From assembly GCF_003945595.2 (NCBI RefSeq), contig NW_024104425.1:606873-670872 (forward strand): 64,000 nt of DNA. Reading direction: 5' to 3'. Made by a program: the position numbers and the translations under genes. The notes under the pieces were generated by a model. The model did not search any database, was not told where the DNA came from, and saw nothing but the letters and a program-made list of their open reading frames with translations. Positions 49,648-61,191 of this stretch are shown one piece after another. How positions within the stretch are numbered: position 1 is the first letter of the stretch; every line of letters begins with the position of its first letter. The stretch is from Pipra filicauda. Its lineage: Eukaryota; Chordata; Aves; Passeriformes; Pipridae.

Positions 49648-50795
49648 AGAAAATACCATAGTTCTCAAACAGCAGAAAAGGAAGTTAGGAAATGAAAGTT
49701 AATAGGAAAATACAGGCAGCATTATTGATTCTTAGTGGAATTTTATAACCCCAAAAATTAAATATTCTCATTTTCCATTTTCAAAATAGATCTCTCCTAA
49801 TTTAAGCCAGAAATGAAACATATTAGAGGAGGAAATCAAGGTTAAGTTGTTATTGCGAATCTCTCTTTCAGGTCCAGTTTCCATCCACATATTTTTCTCA
49901 TCACAGTCACTTGTCGGATATCAATTCTAAAATTACTATGGTAGCAATTATTAAATCTGATCTGGTTTTACTTGTTTTTTGCACAGAATAAATGCAAATT
50001 CTTCTAATAAATAGAACTATTGCCCTGATTAATCTGCAGTGCCTTTGATTTGTGGCATGCTTTTCTTGATGGCCACGTAAGCAGAATTAAACAAAAGAGT
50101 TCTGATTGTTGCACACAGAAATCTTGTTTCCTTGTTATGATTTCTTTTTCTTTTTACTCTTTTTTGTTACCTTTGCATCTGGATTAAATCTATTTCATCT
50201 GATCATAAAAATGTTCTGATTAGAAGAATGCTGTATCTTATCAAAACTGGAATCAAATCAGCAGATGATGTAACCAAGAGAGAAATAATTCTACCTATGT
50301 CTTTGTCACCCAGAGATAAACCAATACAATGCTTAGCTGGGAGACTAGTATACAATCAACTGCGATTAGTTGCATAATTATGACTTTGATCCTCCAGATT
50401 AATGCTAGGATTACTTTACTTACTAACTCTTGCTGTTAAGGCAGTAACTCTAAGAAATAACCTTGAAAAAAAATCTCTTGTCTTCTAGACGCAATGCTGT
50501 TGATTTACACTGGTAATAAGTTTTTATCTTTAAAAAAAGAGGAAGTTTATGCTATTTGCACCAAGATTTCAGGAATGATAATAAACAGTTGCTTTTAAAT
50601 ATTAGTATGTGATTTAAAAATCTCACCATATTAAAACATAAAATGCTAAATTAAGCTATTTTTTTAAGTCTTTATTGTGGAAATACTGAAAACTCACTTC
50701 CCTTGTATGCATGCTTGGCAGAGATTTGAGGCTGAGCCAGCGGAAATTTTTTCTAATATTTCTTAAAGAGATAACATTGCCTATATGGATTTCCC

Positions 50796-50845
50796 TTTTT
50801 TTTTTTTTTTTTTTTTTTTTGTGTTTTTTTTTTTTTTTTTTTTTT
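50796..50845. repeat. Interrupted poly-T tract
   Basis: 25 T, then gtg, then 22 T. On the opposite strand it is a 50-bp poly-A tract. No retroposed gene body is recognisable on either side. Confidence 0.9.
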
Positions 50846-51299
50846 GAGTTTCCAATAACAGGGCAGTGATCTGGATTGAATATCTGAAAGATAAATTGGT
50901 TTTATCATAAAAAAATAAACTCTGGATGTCTAAATGGAGAAATTAATCATGTGAATTGCAGATTGTTTTAAATTCTGATATGGACAATTACTGTTTGTAT
51001 GATCAACTTAAATCTGCAACCAGAATTCTACTTTTCACATGTATTTATGCTTGATATTTCTGAATGATGTTACAAGATTTTTAGAATATCTCATTACTCC
51101 AAACTACTAGAATTACTCATTTTGCACTTGAGAATAGTCATCTACATAAATGCAGGATAAGGACAAGTAGCAGTTTCATAAAATTTAATATGAGGAAATA
51201 ATCCAGCTCCACATAAATCAAACTTTTATTCTACCACAAAAGAAAAACCATCAACGTGTTGGCAGATAATTTTGTAGACCCAACTATCTACAAGGTATG

Positions 51300-51818
51300 G
51301 AAAGGGAGTCTTCTGTTTTACCCTACATTCCTGGGGTCTATACTGAGGAACTGCATCCAGATCTGGACACTGCACTCCCCAAAAGAGCTCAGTTCACAGA
51401 GCAAATTGAGAGTTATTTAAATTAGCAGTTATATAGAAACAAAATGTATGAGAGTGGGTTAGAAAAGAACTTGTTTAATTTCTAAAATGTAAGACTGAGT
51501 ACAGAAATGTTGATGCTCTCCCAGTTCACCAAAGGCTTCTTCTAGGGGCAAGGGAATAAAATGTTATGTCCATATTAAATGGGTTTCAAACAGAGCAAGG
51601 TAGATTCAGGTTACAGTCTAAAAATAGCTTCCTGATGGTAACAATAATGAAACACTGGAACTTGTTTTTATTAAGTTTAATATGAGTAGACTGTGGATGC
51701 TTTTAAACAAAGGTTAAGTAAACATCTATTGGGAAGTTCATAGCTAGAGCTAATAGTGCCTGAGATTCAGAAGGCTGACTAGGTTACATTCCGGTCCTCT
51801 GTCATTCTATGCAAGCCA
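51300..51818 (+). mobile_element. Ancient CR1/L3-like LINE relic
   Basis: The plus strand follows the block order of old amniote CR1-type 3' ends: ctgcatccagatctggacac, ggtagattcaggttacagtc, tagcttcctgatggtaacaa, taatgaaacactggaacttg, then a degraded tail region ending gtcctctgtcattctatgca. Divergence is high and the block that usually contains the LFSLEK region is very eroded. It is in the same age class as the relic at 30456-30840 and in the opposite orientation. Confidence 0.65.
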
Positions 51819-51819
51819 T

Positions 51820-53040
51820 ACAGAAACCTACATGGAAGAACAGAATTTTGCCTAAAACTGTATTTAAGACAGACTGGAGGCCTAGGGGGGGAAACCAAAA
51901 CCAATCTAAAAGATGTATTGACATATTCTGTATGTCATGCCTCACATTTTGTTATCAGATTGTTACACTTCTGCCAGTGAAAACTCTTAGTATTGGTGAC
52001 TTGTTTGAAACATGTGTTTATATTTATATAATAGGAACATTATGATAAAATAAGAAAAAAATGTAACCTTATGAGCTACGGCAAAAAAAACAACTTCCAT
52101 TGGCACAGAGATTAATGGTTAAATACTTATTTTTTGCTAGGTGTTTTTATGTTCCAGTAATCTTTTTAAATCATTCTATCCCATCTAGATATGAAAGTCT
52201 TTATTTTTCCATAGAAAATTGTTAGGAAATTACATTTTCCTTTTGCTTTATGCCTTTGAGGATTTGGCCCAATTTGCAAATACTTAGATATCTTTCCTAC
52301 ACAGTGGTAATACAGCCTAAGCACAAGTCAGGCCTATGCAACAGTAACTTTCAGATGTTTTTGAAATGCTTCAGCACTGAGCTAGAGTTTATTTCAGATA
52401 TAAAATAGATAGAACAGGTGCTATCAAACAGTTTTATTTCCTTTATGACATAAAGCCTCCATCCCAGGAATGAAAGCCTAGGTCTTTCCAAACAGTAAAC
52501 TTGCTGAGAAATGGTTTGAAGAGCTTTAGAATGATAACCTCAAGGCATAAAGGAGACAGTGCCATAGAGAGAAATAGGGAAAATCTAACCAAACTTAATG
52601 GGGAAACAAAATGGGGAAATGCTGTATTTTAGCTGGGCTGAAGGGAAGTTTCCCTACCATAAACTTTTTGCTTATAATGGGAACTTTAAAGAACAATAAA
52701 ACAAACTTCACAATGAACAGTATTTACTTTTAAAAAAATCATCTAAATGTTATAATTCAAAATGTTTAGAGCAATAAAAGTAATTTTTCTTACATTAATT
52801 TTGTTTTGCTATTTACTTACACCCTAACAGAAATGTATAGAATAAGAAATTAGATCATCAGTTCTTACTGTTATTCTTGATCTGTTGGATTAGAAGGAAA
52901 TAAAACTAAATGGAAGGATATCTTGTGCTTTTCTGGGTCTAAAATTGCACTTTTCTACCCTGGATGAGAGTCACCTGCCAGATGACATCAAATGAACCAC
53001 CTGATGTGTGGTTTTGCTACTTGGAAGTGTATATATTTTG
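51820..53040. other. AT-rich unique sequence, no gene seen
   Basis: No recognised gene or mobile element. Confidence 0.5.
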
Positions 53041-53060
53041 GGTTGTCTGTGCAGACAACC
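53041..53060. repeat. Inverted repeat, 9-bp arms, just left of an LTR
   Basis: ggttgtctg and cagacaacc flank a 2-nt centre, 5 bp before the family-a LTR start at 53065. Confidence 0.85.
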
Positions 53061-53360
53061 TAATTGTACTGAGATTGCATGACCAGGTTTTGGTAGAAGT
53101 GGGGACTATGGGGTGGCATCTGTAAGAAGCTGACAGTGTGCCTTGCAGTATGCTGTGACTCTATGAGATGCCTGTGTTGGAATATGCTCCTGGTAGGACC
53201 TGTGGCCCTGTGGAGAGAGGAGCCTATACCGGAGCAGGTTTGCTGGCAGGACTTGTGACCGCACAGGGGACCCATGCTGGAGCAGTCTGTTTCTGAAGAG
53301 CGAGAGGCCATGGAAGGGACTCATGCTGGAACAGTGCATTAACTGCTGCCTGTGGGAAGG

Positions 53361-54026
53361 TGTGCTGGTTTAAAGATAAACTGGCAGGGGAAATGAACCC
53401 AACTCAAAAGAGAGATTATAAATCAGAATAACAATTTAATAAAATAATACAATAAGTACGATTATACAGACAAACAATTGGTTTTAACCCACAAAACCTA
53501 AATGTGTAACCCAGCACCCTGGGGCATGAACAGAGTGGTGTTCTTTGGGCCCCCTGAGTCCAAAGTAAAGGGAGAGGGGGGAAACCTGTTGGTGAGAGTG
53601 CTGTTGCAGTCTGGTCAAGAGTGGTGGTTGCAGTCTGGTTGAAAAGTGGTGGTTGCAGTCCAGTCGAGAGTGGTGGTCTGCAGTCTGGTTGAGAGCGGTG
53701 ATCTGCAGTCTTCCTCTGGATCCCATGAGTGGTTAAAAAAGTTCCAAGACTCCAAGATTATATATTCTCCAGTTCAGGCAGGAATGCCCAGTACTTCCCT
53801 CAGGGTGGGGAGTTCCACAATAGGTGTGAGGACAAGAGCACTCTCCTATCTCACAGGCCTCTTAACACCTAGTTTATAACCGGAGGAGTCAGGCTGCTCT
53901 GGGCAGAGGGTGTAAATGGTCTATTGATACCAGTTTCTGGGAAATGGCGTGGAAGGCTATAGAATACACAGTTTTGGGTTACACCCATCCAGTGATGAAC
54001 TGGTCCCAGCTGTTCTAACCAGGACA
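53361..54026 (-). mobile_element. Solo LTR, family b, nested inside the family-a LTR
   Basis: A 666-bp LTR from tgtgctggtttaaag to ctaaccaggaca on the plus strand, with a perfect 5-bp TSD gaagg (53356-53360 and 54027-54031). Removing it together with one TSD copy restores the continuous family-a block ctgtgggaaggactcac. TATA (complement of attatata near 53759) and ATTAAA (complement of tttaat near 53427) read on the minus strand, so the LTR is in minus orientation. A 24-25-bp tandem repeat inside (53607-53705) is expanded relative to the copy at 61192. A 5-bp TSD fits an ERVL-type family; the class is inferred. Confidence 0.9.
53607..53705. repeat. Four tandem 24-25-bp units in the family-b LTR
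   Basis: Units at 53607-53630, 53631-53655, 53656-53680 and 53681-53705 each start cagtc and have the form cagtctggttgagagtggtg plus four or five bases. The other family-b copy has only about one and a half units (61455-61500). Confidence 0.88.
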
Positions 54027-54489
54027 GAAGGACTCACATTGGAGAAGTTCATGGATGACTGTCTTCCATGGGAGAGACCTCATGCTACAGCAGGGGAAGA
54101 GTGTGAGGAGGCTTTCCTCTGAGGAAGAAGGAGCAGCAGAGACAATGTGTGATGAACTGACTGCAACTCTCATTCTCTGTTCCCCTGCACCACATGGGGG
54201 TTGGAGGTAGAGAAAATTGAGAGTAATGTTAAGCCCAAGAAGAAGGGAGGGGAGGAGAAAGGTGTTTTTAAGATTTGGTTTTATTTCTCATTACCCCAAT
54301 TTTCTATCGGCAATAATTCAATTCATTTCCCCAGTTAAGTCTGTTTTGCCCATGGCAGTGATATCTCTGTCTCCTTATCTTGACCCATGAGCCTTCTGTT
54401 ATATTTTCTCTTCACTATCCAGCTGAGAAGGGGTGTGATAGGGTGCTTTTGGTGGGCACCAGGCACCCAGCCAAGGTCAACGCACCATA

Positions 54490-56090
54490 GTAATATAAGA
54501 AAGCTTTGGTTTTGGTCAGGATTCTAGTCAAGGATCTATTTAACTTAAGCAAAACCAGCAAGTTTACCAAAGTAAGGGACTACTGTGTCACTCCTTCAAA
54601 AATATTTAAGTGCCTATGACATTTATTAAATATCTGGATTTTGATTTTTTTAAAAACCAAAACAACTAACCAAATATTGAACAAAAGAAACAAAAAAAAG
54701 AGGTTTTATAAACATTTATTTCAAGAAAACAAAACAAATAAAATATAGAGCATAGCTGGAGAAGGCAGAAAACAGTTGTCTTTGAGAGAAAGGGAAGCAG
54801 TCTTTCACATTGAGTAAAGATTTTAATGCTGTATTAGATGAAAGAGGAAAAGATGGGATAAGAATCAAATCTGAAAAAAAAACCAAATCACTGAAGAATT
54901 ATCATTTATTTTATCATTTCCAGGCAAACAATTGAAATAGTTAAGTTATGCAAGATAGGCAAGACAATGAAAATGAATACAGGGATCCATATTCATCCTA
55001 TCTAATTTTGGGTGCATAAACAATGTACAAAGTTAAGAACTTGCATACCTAAGGTTCTGAACAAAATCAGTGTAAAAAAATAAACTCCTACAGATGGTGC
55101 TTCACCTCATTCCAAATCTTAAAATACTTCATGAAAATTCTATCTCTTGCAAGCTATAGTGAATAACTGAGTCAACCAAAATTATCTCAGTATAATGAAA
55201 AAAGAAGGCCTGCATCCAAATCAATAAGAGCCAAAGAGAAACTCTAAGAATAGGATATTTGGAACATCTTTATCAAAAGGGATGAACAGAAATAATTCCC
55301 AAGGAAGGAAGAAAAAATAATTAAGCTTTAGTGAGATGAACAGCTGCTGTATATGACTTTCAGCTGTACAGGTATACTAGATCTAAGCATGCAGATTTAC
55401 AGAGATGTGGACCTATTTATTCAAGACAATTGGCCTTTAAGTAATTAGTTGGAGTATTCAAAGCTTTTTGAAGTTTTCTGGGATTTCTTTGAACTGCTTA
55501 AGATGTCTCACACCTTCAATTATAAAGTCTGAAAATGTGAGAAAAATATGATCCCAAATAATAGGGAAAACACTTGTCAATATTTTATATTCCAAATTTA
55601 TGTTAGTTTATCATATAAAACTTAGTCACTAATTTATATTCCTTGAAAAAAATACAAAACCAGAACTTGGGATATTGAATCCAAAATTTAATCTTCAGCT
55701 ATAAATATTTTTTAAAGGAATTGTTTGTCTTGGTTTGTTTGTGTTTTTTTTTTCCTTCATAGTTATAGTTGATAATGGTATTGGATCTGCTTTTGATTCT
55801 TTTCAGTTTACAACAAATCCAGCAGAGTAATTGGACTGTTCTGTAGATATCTAGGGCTGCCTAATTTCTTCCCCTTATTCTAGTTCTGGCAAAGAGTAGA
55901 ATATTTTATAGACTGCTCTACTGTTATAGGTTTCCAAGAGAAAGTCTTCATTGTATTTCTGGTTTTTTTCTAAAATGTAAGACAATTAATTTTTTAAACA
56001 TATGAAATGTTTCTTAAAGAGGAACAATCTTCCTCTCCACTTCCTTTGTACTACTAGAATATAATTACTAAAGAATACTTTTATAATACC
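54490..56090. other. AT-rich unique sequence, no gene seen
   Basis: No recognised gene or mobile element between the two family-a LTRs. No retroviral coding motif was recognised, so the two LTRs are unlikely to be the ends of one provirus. Confidence 0.55.
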
Positions 56091-57100
56091 TATATTGGGT
56101 TTGCGTGACCAGGTTTTGGTAGTGCAGAGGGATACAGGAGTGAATTCTGTAAGAAGCCTGAAGAAGCTTCCTCCTTATCCATCAAAGCCAATGCCAGCCA
56201 GCTCCTGGATGGACCAAGACTGAGCCTATCAGGAATGATAGTAACACCTCTGTGATATTAAAGAAGGACAAAAAAATTTATTGGGTAGATGCAATTGTGG
56301 CCAGAGAAGAGCAAAGTGAGAATATGTGAGAGGAACAACTATGCAGACACCAAGGTCAGTGTAGAAGGAGGGTGAGGAGGTGTTCCAGGTGCCAGTGATT
56401 CCCCTGCAGCTGTGCTGAAGAACCTGCACTCCATAGAGAACCATAGTGGAGCAGAGATCCACCTGCAACCCATGGAGGAGATCCAAGCCAGATCAGGTGC
56501 ATGGCTGAAAGAGGGTTTTGAACCTGCAGGTAACCCATGCTGGAGCAGGTTCCTGGCAGGGACCTGTAGACCCACGGAGAGCAAAGCCCACACTGGAGTA
56601 GCTTTCCTGGTAGGACTTGTGACCCTGTGGGGGACCCACATTGGAGCAGTTTGTGAAGAACTGTTGCCTGTGGGATGGGTTCACATTAGAGAAATTTGTG
56701 AAGGTCTGTCTCCTGTGGGAGGGACCCCACACTAGATGAGGTGAAGGACTCTTCTCCCTGAGAAGGAGCAGGAATAACCTGCGGTGAACTGACCATAACC
56801 CCCATTCCCTGTTTCCCTGCACCACTGTGGGGGGAGGAAGTAGATCTGAGAAGAAGGGAATGTGTTTTTAGGATTTGTTTTTACTTCTCATTATCCTGCT
56901 CTGATTTTGTTAGTAATAAATTCAGTTCATATGTCCAAGTTGAGTCTGTCTTGCCCATGACAGTATTTGGTTTGCGATCTCTCCCAGTCCTTAACTCATG
57001 AACTTTTCATTATATTTTCTCTCCCCTCTCCACTTGTGAAGGGGAGTAATAGAGCAGCTTTGGTGGGTGCCTGACATCCAGCCAGGGTCAACCCACTACA
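56091..57100 (+). mobile_element. Solo LTR, family a, copy 4 (fullest)
   Basis: A 1,010-bp LTR and the most complete family-a copy. It starts TATATTGGGTTTGCGTGACC (the family start TGTA mutated to TATA) and ends gggtcaacccactaca. A TATA-like tattaaa (56256-56262) and an AATAAA (56915-56920) are present. Between them a chain of about 50-60-bp modules repeats the words cccatgctggagcagg, cccacactggagtag, cccacattggagcag and ttcacattagagaaa. Flanks atacc (56086-56090) and gtact (57101-57105) match at three of five bases. Opposed frames of up to 110 codons are by-products of the module repeats. Confidence 0.85.
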
Positions 57101-57268
57101 GTACTTTTCATTACAACATGTGTATTATCATAGAAGTATATTCTGGGTTATTTTACAAATTTACATATAATGTTACCAGTTTGCCAGCTAAGAAAGAGGG
57201 GAAACTTAAGAGGAAACTTAAGCCCAATGGTATCGAATGGTATTTTATGGCAGAACAGCAGTTTCCCC

Positions 57269-57306
57269 AAACAAAAAAAAAAAAGAAAAAAGAAAAAAAA
57301 AAGAAG
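57269..57306. repeat. A-rich tract
   Basis: A runs of 12, 6 and 10 separated by single G, ending aagaag. Confidence 0.85.
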
Positions 57307-59496
57307 TTTTAGTGCTTAGTCTTAACTTGACACAATAGTTAACACAGTATAGGCATGTCAATTTCTATTACATGTGCTTTTTTCAGTCCTCTGTCTTTTT
57401 ATTTTACCTGGTTTCATATAGAAGAGGATAAGACTATTCCCAAGTATATGATATTATAATAAATCATATCTTTCCAGTGATTTTGATTTAAGAAAATAAT
57501 TTTCTGTTTGCAGTGATTTCACCTTTTTTAAAATATACATTCCATTATGATTTACTTTTACACTGGTGTGTTGTAACATTTTTACCAACACTGACAACTT
57601 GATCACCGACTTTTTACGTGACTGTGACTTAGCCTGTATGGCTCCCAATGCAGTAAAATTTTGAAAAGTCCATTAAGAATTTTTGAAAAATACTCTTACA
57701 TTTTATGAAGACACAAATAACTCAGTACTTTTATATATACATACAATATTTCAAATTTAATATTTCATATTACAAACAATATTTCTGACATTTCTGGCAG
57801 ATGATGAAAAAAAAGAATTGTAGTGGAGTATATGACAAGGTTTGGTACCCAACAACAAAACAAGCAACTTTCTTTGATGGCACTGTTGAATAAAAGAAAC
57901 AGTGAACTAAACTTCATTCCTTACATGAGTACAACTGTCACCAAGGATCTTGTTCTGTACAGAAGGGGGATATTTGGCCCTTAGTGGCTGTGAGCAAAGT
58001 ATTGTGTTGCAGGGATGCTCAACAAGCATGGAAATGACAGCTAGATGATGAATATAAGAATAGACTGGAAGTGACAGTGAGTTTGACTATAACTTTTTTT
58101 GCAGAAATGAGCTAAAAGTAACATCTCAAGTATTGTCACTCTCCTTGTCACTAGCAGCTATTTTAATAAATCCAGAATAATCAGTGATCTGTAGGTCAAA
58201 TGTTTCTGTGGAGAATAAAAATGAAATTATTTCCTGAAGCTGAACATGATATCCAATTTACAGTATTAATAAAAAAAACCAATTGATCTTAATGCAGAAG
58301 TTTGAGCATGGAACTTCTCAAGGAATAATACTCATTGATGCTATCCATCATTTCTTGCTAGCTGTGAGCAGACTCTTGATTTCATTTTGGAAGAAGAAAA
58401 AGGAAATATTGCAGCTATATATGTACATAAGTATTGGAAGAGAATCAGAACTCAAGTAGCTTTAGACTGTGCCACTCACATCGTTCTGTCTGGAAGTAGA
58501 AATGTTTTTAACATTTGTTGTTCCTGAAAATGTCTAAAGCAAAAGGTATTATGAGTACTTTAGATATCTTTGTTACTTTGTAATTCAGATGTTGTATAAT
58601 CTTAAATTAGGACAGTTGAACTTCAAGCAGTGGATCAATAATTTTAGTCCTGTTTAAATCCACTGTACTGATAGTCAAATTTAAGAATTTTTTTTTTTTG
58701 TGAGATCATGTGACAATTTCATAAAAATAATTTCCTCTTTGGAAGTTAAGTATAGATAGTATGCCCACAAGTTGCCCAAGATACCTAATATGGTTGAGCA
58801 TCTGTACCCATAATATTCCTTTCATTGCAGTTTGCAACTAAGCAAAACTAATTATTGCCAAGAGAAAAAGCAATGTAAATTTGGACGGGAACAAAAGTCT
58901 CAGACTTCTAGTTTCTAGGTCTCACACCTCTAAGGAGATCTATGAAATTAAAATTTGCCCGGGGACATTTTGAACGCTGGTCATATTTCTTAAAAACAAG
59001 ATCCATTACCTACTTAAAGATAACTAGGGAAGTCTACTTTCAGAAGGTTAATATTTCAGAGAGGGCCTTTGAGAATGAGTAATTTTTATTGTTTTTCTAA
59101 TTCTTGAACTGTAAATTCCTCCTTGTAATTCAGCTCTACTAAAAGTATAGGATAGATAAAAAGCACTCTGAGGCAATGTGGGACTTGAGTTCCTTGTGGG
59201 GAAGGATAGACAATAAAGAGGACTTATCTTCTTCCTTAAGGAGGAGGTACTTAAAGTCCTTTCTAAGACTGACCATAAGGCTAACACTTGATAAATATTC
59301 TTGTATTTTTGTCTCTGTATTAATAGAACTGCTTTTGCACCTTTTTTTAGCATATCCTCTTATTTCTTGCAATTACAATAAATGCTGAGAAAAATATTTT
59401 CACATTTCAGGCATACAGAACTGATGTAGATACCTGCAAAAAGTGAACAGAATTTAGACTGTTAATATCCATTACCAATACATAAGAAAAGAGACA

Positions 59497-59600
59497 GAAA
59501 AACAAACCAAAACCCCCAAAACAACCGACAAAAAATCCTAAACAAGCAAACAAACAAACAAACAAAAAAAACCCCAACAAAATACTACCAGCAAAACAAA
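59497..59600. repeat. (CAAA)n / A-C-rich tract
   Basis: About 100 bp of A and C with a regular caaa core at 59543-59563. Confidence 0.85.
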
Positions 59601-60175
59601 CCTAGATACTGAGTTTCCAAACTGTTTTCAGGAAGTAATCTCAGCAGCAAAATAATTTCCTACATTAATTTTGAATGTTGAGTCTTTTTGCTTTTTTAAT
59701 AAACATTGAAGAATTCTGGTAACTTATTTTTCCAGCTCTTTCCTACGATACTGCAATGTGTGCTCTTTAATAAAAGAGCTCTGGAATAATATTCCACTAG
59801 GCAAATTTAATAAAGCTCTAGGGTGCATTCTGAAATCCTTCCTTTGGTATGCGAATAAATGCAAGCTGTTTCTATAAAATGCTAAAAACACAAACCTGGA
59901 GTCACACTGGATTTGAATGGCTGCTGCTGAGAACAGTATTTTACTTCAAAAATTATAATACAATTTGTACAATAGAGAACACTATGGTTACTTATTAGCT
60001 AGTAAAGGATCACTTTGCTTTGTAATATGCCACCTCAGAAAATATATCTCTTTTTTCACTGGTACAGTTTCCACAAATTCATAAAAATAACAGTGTTTTT
60101 AAATAATAAGTAAAATCATGAAACTCCAAATACAACCCAAAAATATAATATCCTTTTTTGGATAATTTGTAAAAC

Positions 60176-61191
60176 TCATAGAATCAACATTAAGATTGGA
60201 AAAGACCACCAAGATCATTGAGTCCAACTTCTGACCAAACACCATCTTGTCAATGAGGCCATGGCACTAAGTGCCACGTCCAGTCATAACTTGAATACTT
60301 CTAGGGATGATGACTCCACCCCCTCCAGGTCAGTCCTCTTCCATGATTAACAACCCTTTCTGTGAAGAAAGTCTTCTTGATGTTCAACTTGAGCCTCTCC
60401 TACTGTAGCTTAAGACTGTGTCCTCTTTTCCTGCCTCTAGTTGCCTGGAAGAAGAGTCTAACTCCCATCTGGCTACAACCTCCTTTCAGGTACTTGTAGA
60501 GAGCAATAAGGTGTCCCTTGATCCTCCTTTTCTCTAGACTAAACAACTCCGGCTCCCTCAGCCGCTCCTCATAGGACTTACCCTCTAGACCCCTTCTACA
60601 GCTTCATTGTCCTCCTCACCAGTGCCAAGTACAGAGGGACAAACATGTTCCTAGTCCTGCTGGCCACACTAATGTTGATACAGGCCAGGATGCCAATGGT
60701 CTTCTTGGCCACCTGGGCACACTGCTGGCTCACGTTTAGCAGGATGTTGACCAGCATCCACAGGTCCTTTTCAACTGGACTTCTTCCCAGCCAATCCTCT
60801 CCCAGTCTGTAGTGCTGCATGGGGCTGTTGTGATCCAAGTGCAGGACCCAGTACTTTGCCATATTGAACCTTGTCCAGATTGCCTCAACCCATTGACCCA
60901 GCCAGTCCAGATCCTTCCTACACTTCACAAGATCAACGTTCCCGTCCAGCTTGCTGTCATCTGCAAACTGACTTAGGGTGCACTCAGTCCCCTTGTCCAG
61001 ATCATCAATAACAATATAAACAGGATTGGCCTCAATAATGAGCGTTGGGGAACCCCACTACTGACTGGTCACCAACTGGATGTGACTTCATTCACCACCA
61101 CCTCTAGGCTTGGCCATGCAAGCCCTTTATCCCAGCGAAGAGTGCGTCCACCCAAGCCATGGGCTGCCATTATCAAAGGCTTTACTGAAGT
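60176..61191 (-). mobile_element. CR1 LINE, about 1 kb, reversed, split by a family-b LTR
   Basis: The longest CR1 copy in the window. On the minus strand it runs from a reverse-transcriptase region (a LDFSKAFD block crosses the LTR insertion at 61191/61945) to the 3' tail at 60176 (plus-strand actcatagaatcaac). The plus strand shows the complement of the ORF2 C-terminus and 3' UTR, including ggccacctgggcacactgct and gtccaacttctgacc. A deletion near 60595 fuses the LVRR block to KL and removes the usual HLEYCVQFWAP segment. The family-b LTR at 61192 inserted after this CR1 was in place. Confidence 0.93.
60596..60928 (-). pseudogene. CR1 ORF2 remnant, 110-codon open stretch
   Basis: An open frame inside the reversed CR1 reads KCRKDLDWLGQWVEAI, then WVLHLDHNSPMQHYRLG, GEDWLGRSPVEKDL, NVSQQCAQVAKKTIGILAC, SVASRTRNMFVPLYLALVR and a stop. 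This is the canonical order of the part of CR1 ORF2 after the reverse-transcriptase palm. The frame ends early because of a deletion joining LVR to a downstream segment. There is no intact N-terminal endonuclease or palm, so it is a dead remnant. Confidence 0.9.

Larger units (their letters stand above)
46496..51299. other. AT-rich unique sequence, no gene seen
   Basis: A 4.8-kb stretch without recognised mobile elements or exons. It contains a 9-bp-arm hairpin (49625-49647), a stretch of possible conserved non-coding character (about 49985-50130) and the poly-T tract (50796-50845). Confidence 0.5.
53065..54489 (+). mobile_element. Solo LTR, family a, copy 3, split by a nested LTR
   Basis: A family-a LTR runs from TGTACTGAGATTGCATG to cgcaccata (about 754 bp of its own) and is interrupted at 53361-54026 by a family-b LTR. 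Blocks present are gaccaggttttggtag, aggaccgcacaggg-like modules with ggagcag words, tgatgaactgactgcaac, gttttatttctcattacc and gggcaccaggcacccagcc. The promoter part seen in copies 1 and 4 is deleted, and AATAAA is lost (caataattc). Flanks ctaat (53060-53064) and gtaat (54490-54494) give a 5-bp TSD with one mismatch, or a perfect 4-bp taat if the end is one base later. Confidence 0.85.
57101..60175. other. AT-rich unique sequence with simple repeats
   Basis: No gene or mobile element body recognised. Two A-rich tracts are annotated separately. Confidence 0.5.

Noticed and set aside
53065..57100. The two family-a LTRs as 5' and 3' ends of one provirus
   Set aside because: The 1.6 kb between them has no recognisable primer-binding site, gag, pol or env, and each LTR has its own differing flanks.
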